Assembly: GCA_030068145.1 (NCBI GenBank)
Contig: JAPJBO010000189.1
Location: 186,001-250,000 of the forward strand
Length of the DNA: 64,000 nt
Source of the DNA: Diplonema papillatum
Taxonomy: Eukaryota; Euglenozoa; Diplonemea; Diplonemida; Diplonemidae
Direction: 5' to 3'
Shown in pieces: positions 42,718 to 53,329 of the stretch (positions are counted from its first letter, which is position 1; each line of letters starts with the position of its first letter). A model generated the notes under the pieces. The model was given only the letters and a program-made list of their open reading frames with translations, had not been told where the DNA came from and made no database searches. Both the position numbers and the translations under genes were made by a program.

Positions 42718-42949
42718 TTCGAGCCCCCTTGCCACTTGCTCTCACGAGACTTCCTTTACTCCAAGCGCTTGATGCACAACTAAAACGGCTGCTTCGTGAA
42801 GAACTCTTCATGATTGATAAACACTGTACCAGGTACTTGCACCCATGATCAGATCTCAGCAACAAGTACCCCGAGACCCTCTATTCCTGTGGGTTCGTTC
42901 TTTGGGTGTCTGGAGGAAAAGGGATTTTCTCGTATCCCACGGGAAAATT

Positions 42950-43155
42950 GAAAAACTTAGCTTCGCCCGAACTTTACTGTTTCCCGAACTCTAACTGCTG
43001 CCTCCAGTCTCGCCCCGCGCCGGCCTTTAGCCGAGCGCACGTACTTTCTATCTAAAAACAGCTCCCACATGCACCAAGCTGAACCTCATAAAACAATTAT
43101 CAGGTCGAAAGGCACCAATCTAGACGTCCCACGGGATTGTCGGAAACACAAAAAC
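42950..43155 (+). repeat. Dispersed repeat with conserved hairpin (copy 1)
   Basis: This copy contains ACTTAGCTTCGCCCGAACTT, a TAACTGCTGCCTCCAGTCTC segment and a 22-bp hairpin at 43017-43038 (stem GCGCCGGC against GCCGAGCGC, loop CTTTA). Related copies lie at about 44830-44990 and 58640-58790. A further stretch (43108-43150) resembles 15691-15733. Confidence 0.65.
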
Positions 43156-43158
43156 ACC

Positions 43159-43881
43159 ATGCACGCGAGCTTGCGAATCCACGAGGGCACGCCGATCCAG
43201 TCGCAGTACAATGTGACGCAGCGTGAAAACTCGCTGGGCAGCAGTCGGCGGTTGCTGCACGCGACGCACGACAGCTTTTGGGACGAAACAAGCACCGGCT
43301 TCGGCAGCGAGCTCGCCACGTACGGCCGGGGGGAGGGCTACATGGCAGCAGCCATCGAAAAAGAGAAGTCGCAGAGCAAGCAGCGACAGCGGAAGGAACA
43401 GATGAACCGCTTCACGCAAGCCACGCAAAGGCGGGTGGCGCTGTGGAAGCGCTCGCAGGAAACCGAGGCCCGCACGCTGCAGCACCAGCTCAAGGTCACT
43501 GAACAACGGAAGGAAGCTCGCCTCGAGCGGTGTAAAGAGGCTTACGCCTCCCAGGTAAAACCCTGTCGTTCGTCAGACAGCCTCAACATCACCAACAGCA
43601 AGGCTCCATCCAACAAGTTACACCAACACCAGTGCCGCTCTCCGGCTGCCGCAGTGAAATCGTGTCACCGGAAGATCACACTCACGAACGAAGTGCAGGA
43701 TGCATCGCGAGATGTTGATTTTGTCGACTTAGACATGTACGAGTGCCTCGTGACACCCACGTTTGTGTCTTGCGAAGGCATTCTCTTGGCAGACGCGCTT
43801 GAGGCTGACGAAAGCTCGCAGTTTACAGAGATTAGCGGCGACACTGATGACGTACTGTTGGTTTCGTCGAGGATGGCTTAG
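43159..43881 (+). CDS. Unidentified coiled-coil protein
   Basis: From ATG 43159 the product has 240 residues. An earlier in-frame ATG (43069) lies within dispersed-repeat sequence, so I prefer the later one. Residues about 50-65 include FGSELATYGRGEGYMAAA. Residues about 65-135 form a long basic/acidic helix (KEKSQSKQRQRKEQMNRF, then TQRRVALWKRSQETEAR) that is probably a coiled coil. The C-terminal 100 residues are acidic and low in structure. A GTAAAACC after EAYASQ could be a donor, so the C-terminal part might be intronic. This helical, glutamine/arginine-rich type is common among flagellar proteins, but nothing proves that role. Confidence 0.5.
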   Translation: MHASLRIHEGTPIQSQYNVTQRENSLGSSRRLLHATHDSFWDETSTGFGSELATYGRGEGYMAAAIEKEKSQSKQRQRKEQMNRFTQATQRRVALWKRSQETEARTLQHQLKVTEQRKEARLERCKEAYASQVKPCRSSDSLNITNSKAPSNKLHQHQCRSPAAAVKSCHRKITLTNEVQDASRDVDFVDLDMYECLVTPTFVSCEGILLADALEADESSQFTEISGDTDDVLLVSSRMA

Positions 43882-44504
43882 AGCGCATACGATAACCCAC
43901 ACAGACACACAGACGCACCCACACACACCCACGGTGACGGGGCCGTGTGACGGGGCCGTGGCCCGCACCACGCCTCCTCGAACTGCTTCTTGCGGGCCGA
44001 GGGCATTCATAGAACTGCTGAACCGCAGCAGATGCCTGTCGTCGCTCTCCGCCTCTCAGAGTACAGTGCATCACAAGAATTTGCTTTGCCGACTTGGTTG
44101 GATGTTCCTTGTGGCGCCAATCGGGCTGTAAGCTACAAACGCCGCCGCTGAATTGAATGACATGCGAAAGAGGGTTTCCTAGCTCGAACGGTTTATGAAA
44201 TACCTGAAATCTTACATGAGATGCCTGGTCGACATGACACACAAAACGTATGGTCTATAGTCCCATCCTCTCGCATACAAACTGAGCGAGACTGAGAAGT
44301 AGTGTTTGCATCCTTGGCCGTACAATTCCTAGAACTTTTCTAGCCCGCCGCGCGAGCATTTTTTTTCGCGATAGATAATTTCTTTTAGATTGATTCGCCG
44401 CATCTCAAAGCAGATCTGCAAAGTGCCAGCATTCATTTTTGCACTATTTCTGTGCCGGCTGGAAGCCTTGCACCGAGCTCGTTTAAGACGATCTAGCGAC
44501 CACG

Positions 44505-44635
44505 ATGCAAGAAACACAGGCCTATCTACACCAGCCAGAATTTAACTAGAAGAAACACGGGTCTATCTACAGAGCCAGACAAAACTAGAAGAAGCACGGG
44601 CCATCTACACAAGCCAGACATAAGAGCAGAACCCA
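44505..44635 (+). repeat. Three imperfect tandem copies of about 45 bp
   Basis: The unit includes AGAAGAAACACGGGTCTATC and TACANNAGCCAGACA. The copies differ at about one base in eight. Confidence 0.7.
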
Positions 44636-44829
44636 GAACGTTGTCCGCTTTGTTCGAGACTAAAGGTCATGTGAATATGCAATATGAACAGCCTCTATAT
44701 AAGCCAACCCCACTTTTCTTTACACTTAAAAGTTGTTTTTGGCGTTACCCGAACGTTTAAAGCTCGTCCCGGGTGGGGAATTTGGGTGAGCCTGGATAAA
44801 ACGAAGTCGAGGTCCGGGCTGGCGCCGAA

Positions 44830-44990
44830 CTTGCTTGCCACCACAGGCCAGCATTAGCATCGCCCGAACTTCGCATCACCAGAACTTAGCATCGCCCGAA
44901 CTATGGTGTGGGTACGTACCCAAACTTCACTGTTACCCGAAATTTAACTGCTGCTTCTGGTCTCGCTGGGCGCCCGTCTTCCCCATCACG
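44830..44990 (+). repeat. Dispersed repeat (copy 2), with 16-bp subrepeats
   Basis: AGCATCGCCCGAACTT occurs here several times in variant form, followed by the TAACTGCTGCTTCTGGTCTC block shared with copy 1. The hairpin part is diverged in this copy. About 45000-45525 holds no gene. Confidence 0.6.
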
Positions 44991-45525
44991 ACTGCGCACT
45001 GCGAAGTACGGCTCCTTGTGAGGCACACGCACACAATCTCCTTCATATCGGGGTCTACAGGCAAAAAATAGGTTGCGGGTGTAGCAGAGCTTGCTTCGTT
45101 TTCTCATGAAGCCCGTTTCCGGCAGAAGCACTCTCGGACCGCCTGAACTCGGGGGTAGTTCGCCGAAAAAAGGCGGAGGGAAGAGGAAATACACAACGTC
45201 AGCTCAGCTGAACAGGACGGCGAATGAAGAAGATAGTCCTACGAGTATCGGAGTTTAGCGTCGACGCACCCTGGCCTTTCGCGCCGAAGTAGAACACGGT
45301 CACCTTACTCAATCCCAAGCACCCCTCCACGCGTTAGGCGACATCCCTAAGTTTCACGACGAAGCAACACAGCACCCGAAAGGAGCAACGCCCTCCAATC
45401 TTTTCAATCCCCTCCTCTCAAGCTCCCGTCCCACTCAAATAACGCTACTTTATTAGGCGGGTGGTGTGGGCGCGGTTTCGATGGCCTTGCAGATCTCGTT
45501 CGGTCCATAGTCACGAACGAGGCAC

Positions 45526-47502
45526 ATGCCGCGGGGCGTCGTGGCGATTTCCAGCGGGAAATTGCAAGGGGAGTACGTGCCGGTGAAAAAAGTCTGGACG
45601 TTCACCGGGGTGCCATACGCGCAACCGCCGACGGGAGAGCGCAGGTTCCGGAGGCCGGTGCCCGCTGAACCGTGGAGCGGCGTGCTACCTTGCACCAGCT
45701 CGGAAGGCCGAAAGTCGGTTTCTGTGCAGGATGCTAAAGCTGGGGCAAGGCCGCCGCTGGCATCAGGCCTTAGACCGTGTGAAGTAAGCGAAGATTGTCT
45801 GCATCTAAACGTGTGGGTACCGACCGCGGTTCTCGAAAAGCCCAACAGCACCGTCGCAGGCGTGCAAAATGAGCAGCAACAAGGCGCGCCTGTGCTGGTC
45901 ATTGTGCACGGGGGTGGGTTCCTCACCGGTTCGTGTCACGACCCAGCAATCGATGGGACACAGTACGCGCAGATGGGCCTCGTGGTGGTAGCCCCGAACT
46001 ACCGGCTGGGCTTGTTAGGCTTCGTATCCGTCGAAGGCGGAGACGCCAACGTGGGGTTATGGGATGTCGCTCGAAGCCTGGAATGGACCCGGGCGGAGAT
46101 AGGCCGGTTCGGAGGGGATCCGGAAAACATAACGTTGTGTGGTGTGGAGGCTGGGGCCGACGCCGCTTTGTACTTGCTGGCGAGTCCGTCGTTTGGCAAC
46201 AAGCACTTCGCGAAGGTCATCCTGCAGAGTCCAACCCTCCCGGTGCCGGTGACGCGGGAACAGGGCCTCGAACTGGCGGACGAATCCTGCGCGATCCTGG
46301 GTGTGCAAGGCGGCGGCTCCCCGTGGGAAACACTGCGCGGGCTGCAGAACGTGCCTGTGTCCACTTTCCTGCGCGCTGCGACGCAGGCGCGGTATTGCTT
46401 GACACCCCCCGTCCCCGGACGGGTCCTCCGCACAAACCCCATACCCGACGGCAACCTGCGATTCTCGAAAGCGGGTCTTGTCATCTTGCCAAACGCAGTG
46501 CAAGGCCTCCAGAACGTGTCCGTGGTCATCGACGGCGTATTAGTCAAAGCAAATCCGTTGCAATCCATCGCTGAGGGAGCTGCCAGGGGGATGTGTATGG
46601 TGATAGGTTCACTTAAAAACGCGTGCCAATATTTTGAAACAGGCGGTCTTGGTACAAATCATCAGTGCGCCGGCGTTCGCATGCTGGAAAGCGGAGACGC
46701 ACGGCATAGAATAGCACACGAGCTGAAGGGTGCCTGGGAGCCTTGTGAACAGGTTGCATCGGAAAGCACACGGGAAAGCAAACACCAAAATGAGCCACCA
46801 AACACTTGGGATGCAGCGCTTCTGAATACAGCTGACGCGGAAGAATCTCCGGAAGACACCAGCGACGACAGTGACGTTTCCCTCGAAAACTCAAGCGAGG
46901 CTTCCTCCTCCCGAGTCGAGGATGGTGGCGTTGTTGACGATGAAACACCAGCACCCGAAGCAGTTCCTTCCATGCAACGGTCTCCGCTTGACATGGATTC
47001 CCTATCTACGGTGGCCGAGGCCATCTGGGAGACATACGAACAAGCTTCTGCATCGGAACCCATGTTGAATACTGTCTCGCTGGTGCAGCAAAGCTGGGAT
47101 TATTTTGCTTCAGATCTCCGGCACAGCGTGGTCGCTAAATTGCTTTGTGATGCTGCGCTGACACCTCCGCCTCTACTGAACCTGCCGACGCGTGTGTATT
47201 GGTATCAGTTCAACGGCTTTGGTGATCACCTCAGCCTTCTAGAACACGAACTGGAACTTACGCACGGCAGCATGCCGACCATTCGGGGCAAGCAGCACGT
47301 GCGAGAGCAATGGATGGGCGCCTGGGCTCAGTTCGCGAGTACATCGACACTACCAACGTCGGGCTGGTGTGAGTATTCTCCAATGACCGCTGTCATAACT
47401 CTTTGCGATGGTCTGGACGGGATCTTGATGAGACCGTCCGCCCGGCATCGTGCCTTGGCATATTCGGCAGACCTGATAGCGGAGATGTTCGGCATTCTGT
47501 GA
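45526..47502 (+). CDS. Carboxylesterase type B-fold protein lacking the catalytic serine
   Basis: This 658-residue single-exon product follows the COesterase/cholinesterase fold from residue 1: FTGVPYAQPPTGERRFR, SEDCLHLNVWVP, the oxyanion-hole HGGGF (128-132), then VVVAPNYRLGLLGF and FGGDPENITLCGVEAGADAA. The nucleophile elbow, normally GESAG, reads GVEAG (206-210), with Glu208 at the serine position. The region expected to hold the catalytic histidine is present (LTHGS, H580). An acidic insertion of about 75 residues (about 430-500; SPEDTSDDSDVS) breaks the C-terminal half, and no signal peptide is seen. Serine loss is known in non-enzymatic relatives such as neuroligins and glutactin, which act in adhesion. 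A binding or regulatory role is therefore more likely than esterase activity. The ATG at 45526 is the first after an in-frame stop. Confidence 0.85.
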   Translation: MPRGVVAISSGKLQGEYVPVKKVWTFTGVPYAQPPTGERRFRRPVPAEPWSGVLPCTSSEGRKSVSVQDAKAGARPPLASGLRPCEVSEDCLHLNVWVPTAVLEKPNSTVAGVQNEQQQGAPVLVIVHGGGFLTGSCHDPAIDGTQYAQMGLVVVAPNYRLGLLGFVSVEGGDANVGLWDVARSLEWTRAEIGRFGGDPENITLCGVEAGADAALYLLASPSFGNKHFAKVILQSPTLPVPVTREQGLELADESCAILGVQGGGSPWETLRGLQNVPVSTFLRAATQARYCLTPPVPGRVLRTNPIPDGNLRFSKAGLVILPNAVQGLQNVSVVIDGVLVKANPLQSIAEGAARGMCMVIGSLKNACQYFETGGLGTNHQCAGVRMLESGDARHRIAHELKGAWEPCEQVASESTRESKHQNEPPNTWDAALLNTADAEESPEDTSDDSDVSLENSSEASSSRVEDGGVVDDETPAPEAVPSMQRSPLDMDSLSTVAEAIWETYEQASASEPMLNTVSLVQQSWDYFASDLRHSVVAKLLCDAALTPPPLLNLPTRVYWYQFNGFGDHLSLLEHELELTHGSMPTIRGKQHVREQWMGAWAQFASTSTLPTSGWCEYSPMTAVITLCDGLDGILMRPSARHRALAYSADLIAEMFGIL

Positions 47503-48500
47503 TCAGTCCTTCCTCGATCTTATTATATTAACTTGAATTTCATCACAACACGTTCACCCCTGTTTCTCGGTACTTGGTCACTTTGTTGTTCGCTGTCTCG
47601 ACGAGTTGCCAGTTGCCTAATAGCTGGTTTGTAGTTAGAATGGCGGCACCTCTTTACCAAGCAATTAGTAATCATGTCTAGTAGCTTGAAAGCTCCGTTC
47701 CCAGCCCTTCCCAATTCCTTGATCCCTCTCTTTCACCGACTGCGCTGAGCATCTTTTCCAAGTTGTCCAACCACCTTAACCATCTGTTACAGTGTTGCTG
47801 CGAAACCGCTTCTCCACCTTCTTTTTTTCGAGACATTGCAATGTGTTCCAAAAATGTAAGCCTGAGCAATGAGCGAACCAACACCAAACTGAAGATCATG
47901 TCACTGTCACAGTTCACATGTCCGTGCTTCACATGGAGATCCCGAACTCAAGACATACCAGGTGAAAAAGAAGAAGAACAACCTGAAGAGAGTCCTGGAA
48001 CTCGGCCGGGGGTCTTTTGCGCACCTCAAACATAGGGTTAGCGTCAGTTTCAATTGTGAGGCAAATCCTCACATTTTGAAAAAAAGAAAAAACGGAAAAA
48101 AAAAAGGAGCCCAGCACGAGCTGCTGTTGTTGACAAAAAAAAAATCTGGGGAGGAAACTGGTGTCACATCCTCTAGTCCACCTTGGAAAACGGAAGAATC
48201 CAAAAGAAATATGCGTTTTTTTCGGGAACCCTGGGGGCCAGTCCTGTGGTGTATGGGTCAAACTGGGTCCAACTGCTGGTGGGGCCTAGCTAAAGTCTCA
48301 TCATCAGGAGGGCAGTCATAAATACGTCAGCAAGAAACATACCCAAAAAAAAATTGCCGCTGCGCGGGGCCAAGAAACTACCCCCCTCTCAAAAGTGTAT
48401 CCAAAAAAAATTGCCGCTGCGCGGGGCCTGAGTCAACAATAACAAGCCAAACCCGTTCTTATACAAAACGGGAAGGACGCGATCTGAAACACGGGGGTCC
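47503..48500. other. Intergenic, with a duplicated A-tract/GC block
   Basis: AAAAAAAATTGCCGCTGCGC followed by GGGGCC occurs twice (about 48347-48372 and 48402-48427). No gene is supported before the element fragment at 48.5 kb. Confidence 0.45.
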
Positions 48501-48503
48501 TCG

Positions 48504-49511
48504 GTGAAGCACCCCTGGTGCAGTCGGTCGGGGGTCCAACCCACTGCACCCCGGTGCAACAGCGAACAGATGCTTTTCTTCCGCGCAAACTGCGCTTTTT
48601 CTGAAGAGCTTCTAGCCGAACCCCGGGTTTTACATCTCTTCGAGACAAAAAGTGCCCAATATAGCTTTCCCACTAAAGAAGCGAGCCTCCCTCCGAACGT
48701 CAAGGATGCGCCGGACTGGCGTATTGCCCTCAGTGCGGCGTTCGAGACCCTTGACCACACATTCGCTTTATTCACGGATAATAAACCTGGCGTCGAACAC
48801 CTGCGAGCCCTTCACCACGCGGGTCACCAACCTCGCAGCGAACTCCCTGTTTAGGACGTCGCAGGCTGGGGCCCGATTCCAAACAGCCGCGAGGGCAATC
48901 CAACCGGATAAGTTCTCCCTCGTAGTGTTCAATAAGTACTACACGGACGCCCGTTTGCTCGAGCACGCACAGAAGGGAGGAAAAGGGGGCCGCAACCCCA
49001 GATACGAGCCCTACAATCCCAGGACGTCGGGAAAGGGGAGCGGGGCCGGAAGGAAGGCAGGAGCGAAGTGACTGCAAGCATCCCCTCGAGCGTTCCCGTT
49101 TTACGGAACACAAAAGACGAGAGCGAAAAAGACGGGCCGGGGAAGGCCTCCGAAGGAAATGCCTTTTTTGGAGAGAAAGAAGCGCCGGGCTACCGTAAAA
49201 GAGGCTCAAAGGGCTAAAACACGCGCTGTCGGGGTCTTACTGGAGTACCCTCCAACGGACTCACGAAAGGTTCCAGGCATTCAAGCTGGATGGCAACGTG
49301 CGGAGGGAGCGACGAGGAGGCGATCGTTCTGTGGATCTCCTTCCTCAGAAAAGAAGGATTGTCAACGCTGTCGGCGTTACAATACCTAAGCAACGACGTG
49401 ATGGCCCTTCGGCGTTTCGAAAACGTGACCCCCCACCTACAAATAATGGGGGACTTCCGACGGTCGTTGAATTATTATACAGCCCTTAGCGTTCCCCCTT
49501 GTTTACAGTGA
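48504..49511 (+). mobile_element. Decayed Gag/recombinase-like retroelement fragment
   Basis: Protein-like reading moves between frames. About 48580-48800 encodes a segment including LSAAFETLDHTFALFTDNKP. About 48800-49071 in another frame encodes LAANSLFRTSQAGARFQTAA and ends in a glycine/lysine/arginine tail as in Gag proteins. About 49290-49511 encodes EEAIVLWISFLRKEGLSTLS and ALQYLSNDVMALRRF, which resembles the core-binding domain of a tyrosine recombinase. The Gag-then-recombinase order recalls the element at 18.6 kb, but I see no clear sequence match to it. No catalytic recombinase domain follows: the PPR gene begins instead. Confidence 0.35.
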
Positions 49512-49591
49512 CTACAGGAACCAGCCCGACTCAGGGAAAGGAAAGTACCCTTCAGTTCCGAAGCTGCTCTGGGAATGGAACATTTATCGGC

Positions 49592-51259
49592 ATGCAAAGG
49601 TGTCGCCCATTGTACATCGACATTCTCGACAATCTCCTTGGCAGGACAGAGAAGAAGAAGCCACCGAAGGCCGCTCGAAGGCCGGTAAAGGAGTGGATAG
49701 TGCACGACGCCGCCGCCTATGATACGCCATCCGCACCCGAACGCGGAACAGAAAGGTTCGCGACGGGTGTCGCACGTCGGGTGTTTCGGGCAGACAGTTA
49801 CTCCGACCAACAAACGGGTTTGGAAACGCCTTCCAACGGACGCCCCCAGAATCCTTCGCACGTGCACAGGATACCAACAGCACACACCGCGAGCTCTCCG
49901 TACTCAGCGCAAAAGAGTGAGCCTAGCTCGGCTTCCTCAGGACGACACCAACACACGGGATCGCCCGGGACACTGACATGCAGCGAAAACGCGAAAGTCA
50001 GTTCAAAGACAGAGCTGCTGTTGGCGTCCAGGAGGGCCAGTTCAGAAGCTACGATGGCCATTAAAAACGCGCCGAACCCCTACACGGGGTACGAGGCCTG
50101 TCGAGGAACTGACGAGGAAGCTGCAAAGGTGTTGTACACGACGTTCCTGTCCGCCTCGCTCGACGTCAGCGGCGTCGTCAACCATAAGAAGTTGGACAGG
50201 AAGCAGATGCGGGGATACGCGTCCGACTATTCAGCTCTGCTCAACCGCCTGCGGAAAGATATCCACCTCATGGACAAGCGGGGGTTCTCCGTTGGCATTC
50301 TGACGATAAACGCTGGGTTATACATATTAAAGGCACACGACCTCCCATACCAGTGCCTCTATTTTTTACAGTGGGGCCGCGATGTGTTTCATGTGAAGCC
50401 CGACGTCAAGTCGTATAATATAGCAATGAGCGCAACGGCGAAGCTGAGAGAAGGCCACGTGCAGTTGTTGTGGAAGGAAATGGGAGCCCTAGCAATCGAG
50501 CCGAACGATGCTTCTTATGGCGTTCTCCTTCAGAACGCCGACATGGCGAGTGTTCCTGCCATCTTGCGCGAGAAACAAACGAAAACGCTGCCCATTCGAC
50601 TCGTGGACTACAACATCATAATCGGAAAGTGCCGATCGTACTACGAAGCTTTCCCGTGGTTGAAGCGTTTGCAGGACGAACAGCACCGTCCCGATAGGTA
50701 CACAATAGGTGGCCTACTTAAGGCGTGTTCCGCCGACGGGGATACAGAGAATGTCCAAGCGGTCATGGCTCTAGCCCAACAGGGCAATGTCCCGCTCGGC
50801 ACGACACTTTGGACAGCCTTACTATCGGTGTATGCGGCAGCGCAAGATTACGATGGCTTCCGTGACGTCTGGAAACGCATGCGATCAGCAAATGTCGCTC
50901 CGAATCAGCACACTTACCTGGTCAAAGCGCGGCTGCTGAAGGTTTGCGTTCAAGCACCCCGCGATTTCTACTGCAGACAAGTCGAGGAACTTGTTGAGCA
51001 GGCGGAACTGGCGTTGTGCTCCAGCACCAACATGTGGATCGCTGTTTTCGAAGCTTTAACGAAGGTCAAAGATGTCAGAACTGCGAATAAGCTTACACAG
51101 TGTCTCCGAACGTCTCACGTGAAGATGACACCGGAACTTCTCAAGGCATTTGATGCGGCGTGCCTCCAACCTTTTGAAGTGGCCGTTGCCGACAAGAGCA
51201 ATCTGCCGTTATGGGAGACGTCTGATTCGAACTGGGCCATGCGAAAAGTGCGGAAATAG
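49592..51259 (+). CDS. Pentatricopeptide repeat (PPR) protein
   Basis: From the first in-frame ATG (49592) the product is 555 residues; the frame extends upstream into the decayed element without an ATG. The first 170 residues are basic and serine-rich with low complexity, a possible organelle-targeting and linker region. From about residue 225 onward, helical-hairpin repeats of PPR type follow: VKSYNIAMSATAKLREG, VDYNIIIGKCRSYYEAF, DRYTIGGLLKACSADGD, TLWTALLSVYAAAQDYDGF, and NQHTYLVKARLLKVC. At least four to five repeats are visible. PPR proteins bind organelle RNA in a sequence-specific way and act in processing, editing or translation in mitochondria or plastids. There is no DYW or SMR domain. 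The C-terminus after about residue 480 is unassigned. Confidence 0.8.
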   Translation: MQRCRPLYIDILDNLLGRTEKKKPPKAARRPVKEWIVHDAAAYDTPSAPERGTERFATGVARRVFRADSYSDQQTGLETPSNGRPQNPSHVHRIPTAHTASSPYSAQKSEPSSASSGRHQHTGSPGTLTCSENAKVSSKTELLLASRRASSEATMAIKNAPNPYTGYEACRGTDEEAAKVLYTTFLSASLDVSGVVNHKKLDRKQMRGYASDYSALLNRLRKDIHLMDKRGFSVGILTINAGLYILKAHDLPYQCLYFLQWGRDVFHVKPDVKSYNIAMSATAKLREGHVQLLWKEMGALAIEPNDASYGVLLQNADMASVPAILREKQTKTLPIRLVDYNIIIGKCRSYYEAFPWLKRLQDEQHRPDRYTIGGLLKACSADGDTENVQAVMALAQQGNVPLGTTLWTALLSVYAAAQDYDGFRDVWKRMRSANVAPNQHTYLVKARLLKVCVQAPRDFYCRQVEELVEQAELALCSSTNMWIAVFEALTKVKDVRTANKLTQCLRTSHVKMTPELLKAFDAACLQPFEVAVADKSNLPLWETSDSNWAMRKVRK

Positions 51260-51970
51260 ACACAATACATTGTATTACAAGGCACCTGGCCACCCAGATG
51301 TGTATCATAGCGCAACGTACAATGAGACCGCAATTTGTGCACCTGAGTGATTCACACTTATAGCACTGTGTAGAACAAGTTAGAGAAGCAGCACTAGGTC
51401 CGCGCTCTACTCAGATGATCCACTAGAGTTACAACACCTCCTCACGAGCGTTTTGACTGTAACGTGCACAATTGCATTTGCATTGGTAAGTGGTATCGTA
51501 CTCATTGCTTCAGTTCTGGCTTGACCATTGAGTTTTCACCAGCCCCTTCTGAGGGGAAGGCCAATACTTTGGGCCTCCAGAACACACGCCTTTCTTTCGC
51601 ATGCGTCCAAAACAACTCACGTGAGAATCGGGTAAACGTTACTACATGTAGCAAGTGTGTAAGCAAGGCCCTTTACTCGTTAGAATCATTATCCTGCTCA
51701 AAGCCAAAAAGGAATGAGAAGGTGAGACCATGTTGGTGTGTCATTGCGAATATATTGGGCGCTCGCAGGTAGATGGTACATTGACGTTTACCGCCCCATG
51801 ACTTTGCTCCGGTAGCTTTTATATCCTGAAGACAACGAAGTACCTCGAAAGACGTAAATAGAGGGGCACCGTTAGCTGTGGACTATGATTGTAGAGGCAA
51901 CGTAATACAGGGGGCGAGTTTAGGGTAGGGAGAGGGGTGGCCGGAAGTGAAGGCCACACAAAGCGAGACA
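51260..51970. other. Intergenic, no supported gene
   Basis: A 102-codon frame at 51464-51772 has no recognisable motif. I see nothing else. Confidence 0.35.
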
Positions 51971-53329
51971 ATGGTAAGCACGCAACCGAATCGAGCTGTG
52001 GAAGTCGTCGACCGACCGCTTTGCCCCACCTTCCAAACGTACCAGTTTTGCTCCTTTGGGCTCGACTGCCCGTGCAACCATGGGCCATTTCCGCAGAAAA
52101 GTATGTTCTTCAAAGCCATGACTTCATCGCGGAATCTTTGTGCGTCGGTTTCCGAGTATTCATCTGGCCGAAAAAGAGAGACTGCAAAGCAAGTTACCGA
52201 TTACGGTACATTCTTGCGTGCTACCCCCCATCAGTAGCAGGCAGTTGGGGAATCGTTTCTCGGAGTTTCAGTTTCAAGCGAGTCTGAAAACCTTGTTTCA
52301 AGCCAATTCATACACAGTGCGTGGTTAGTCAGACCATCTTACACCACATCAAACCAACCGCCTGCAGCTTTGAAGGACCTGTTCACCGAGCTGAATCAAA
52401 TGGGCCTGAACCACACGAAGGGTTTCTACAACTGCATCATCTGCGGACACGATGGAACGATGGACAATGCTCACGCCAAAGTGGGCGAGACCGAATCGTA
52501 CAAGTATTGCGTCCAATGCGGAAACTTTTTCTTCTACCCACACGTGCAAGTGATGATCTTGATGATCCTGGAGCAGTCCGGGACAGACTATCAGGCTTTC
52601 AAGCGAGCCGTTGATTTGTACTACCGACGCCTACCTGCTATTTTGCAACCCGCGTTCATGTATGAAGCACACCGATGGGCGACGCGAGGGTACGCATGGT
52701 CTTTGACGTACCCTGAAAATGCTGAGGCAATCCTCAAGGTTCTCTTCGCGAAAGGCGACTTTAAGCGCATCTTTAGCATGGGATCCGGCAGCGGTTACAT
52801 TGAACACACGTTCCTCAACGCCGGGAGCAAGTTGGACCACCCGCTTGAGGTTCACGCTTTCGATGCTATGGATCCGAAACCGACGGATCGTCGCATCCAT
52901 TTCGATGTTGTTGTGGAGCAAGGCGACGTCAGCAGCTTAAAGGAGTACGGTGACATGACTAATTCGCTCCTTCTCTTGTGCTGGCCCCCCTTCGGCTCGC
53001 AGGTGCGTGAAGAGTCTACCATGGCTTTCGACTGCATCCGGGAGTTCGAGGAACAAAACGGCGAATACCTTATCTACATCGGCGATGTCAATGCTACAGG
53101 TAAGAGCATCCTTTTTCTTGAATGTACCGAGACCGTCCCGATTGAGCTTTCGTGCTCAAGGCGGGCTGCACTTTCCACAGGAAATGTGGTGATCCGTTTG
53201 CGTGCACAGCCGGATCCAGCTGCCGCTCCTGCCGCAGGCTGGAACGAAAGATGGAAATCTGTCAGGCTCGTTATCTTACAACACACCAAGACTGAGGCCA
53301 TTTGGATTGGAAGGCATTGTCCACTCTGA
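51971..53329 (+). CDS. CCCH zinc-finger plus class I methyltransferase-like protein, three exons
   Basis: Exon 1 (51971-52100) encodes a C-x8-C-x5-C-x3-H finger (CPTFQTYQFC, SFGLDCPCNH). The GTATGT donor joins the acceptor CCGCCTGCAG so that exon 2 (52368-53099) resumes in phase 1. Exon 2 begins with a zinc ribbon (CIICGHDG, YCVQCGNF), then has a Rossmann SAM-binding signature IFSMGSGSGYIEHTFLNAG, FDAMDP, and LLLLCWPPFGS followed by a YLIYIGD strand. A LLxxWPP plus LIYIGE pattern marks a poorly characterised methyltransferase-like family seen in protists and bacteria. An 81-bp intron (53100-53180, GTAAGA to TTTCCACAG) precedes exon 3 (53181-53329). The spliced protein has 336 residues. Substrate unknown; the CCCH finger suggests RNA. 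Confidence 0.75.
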
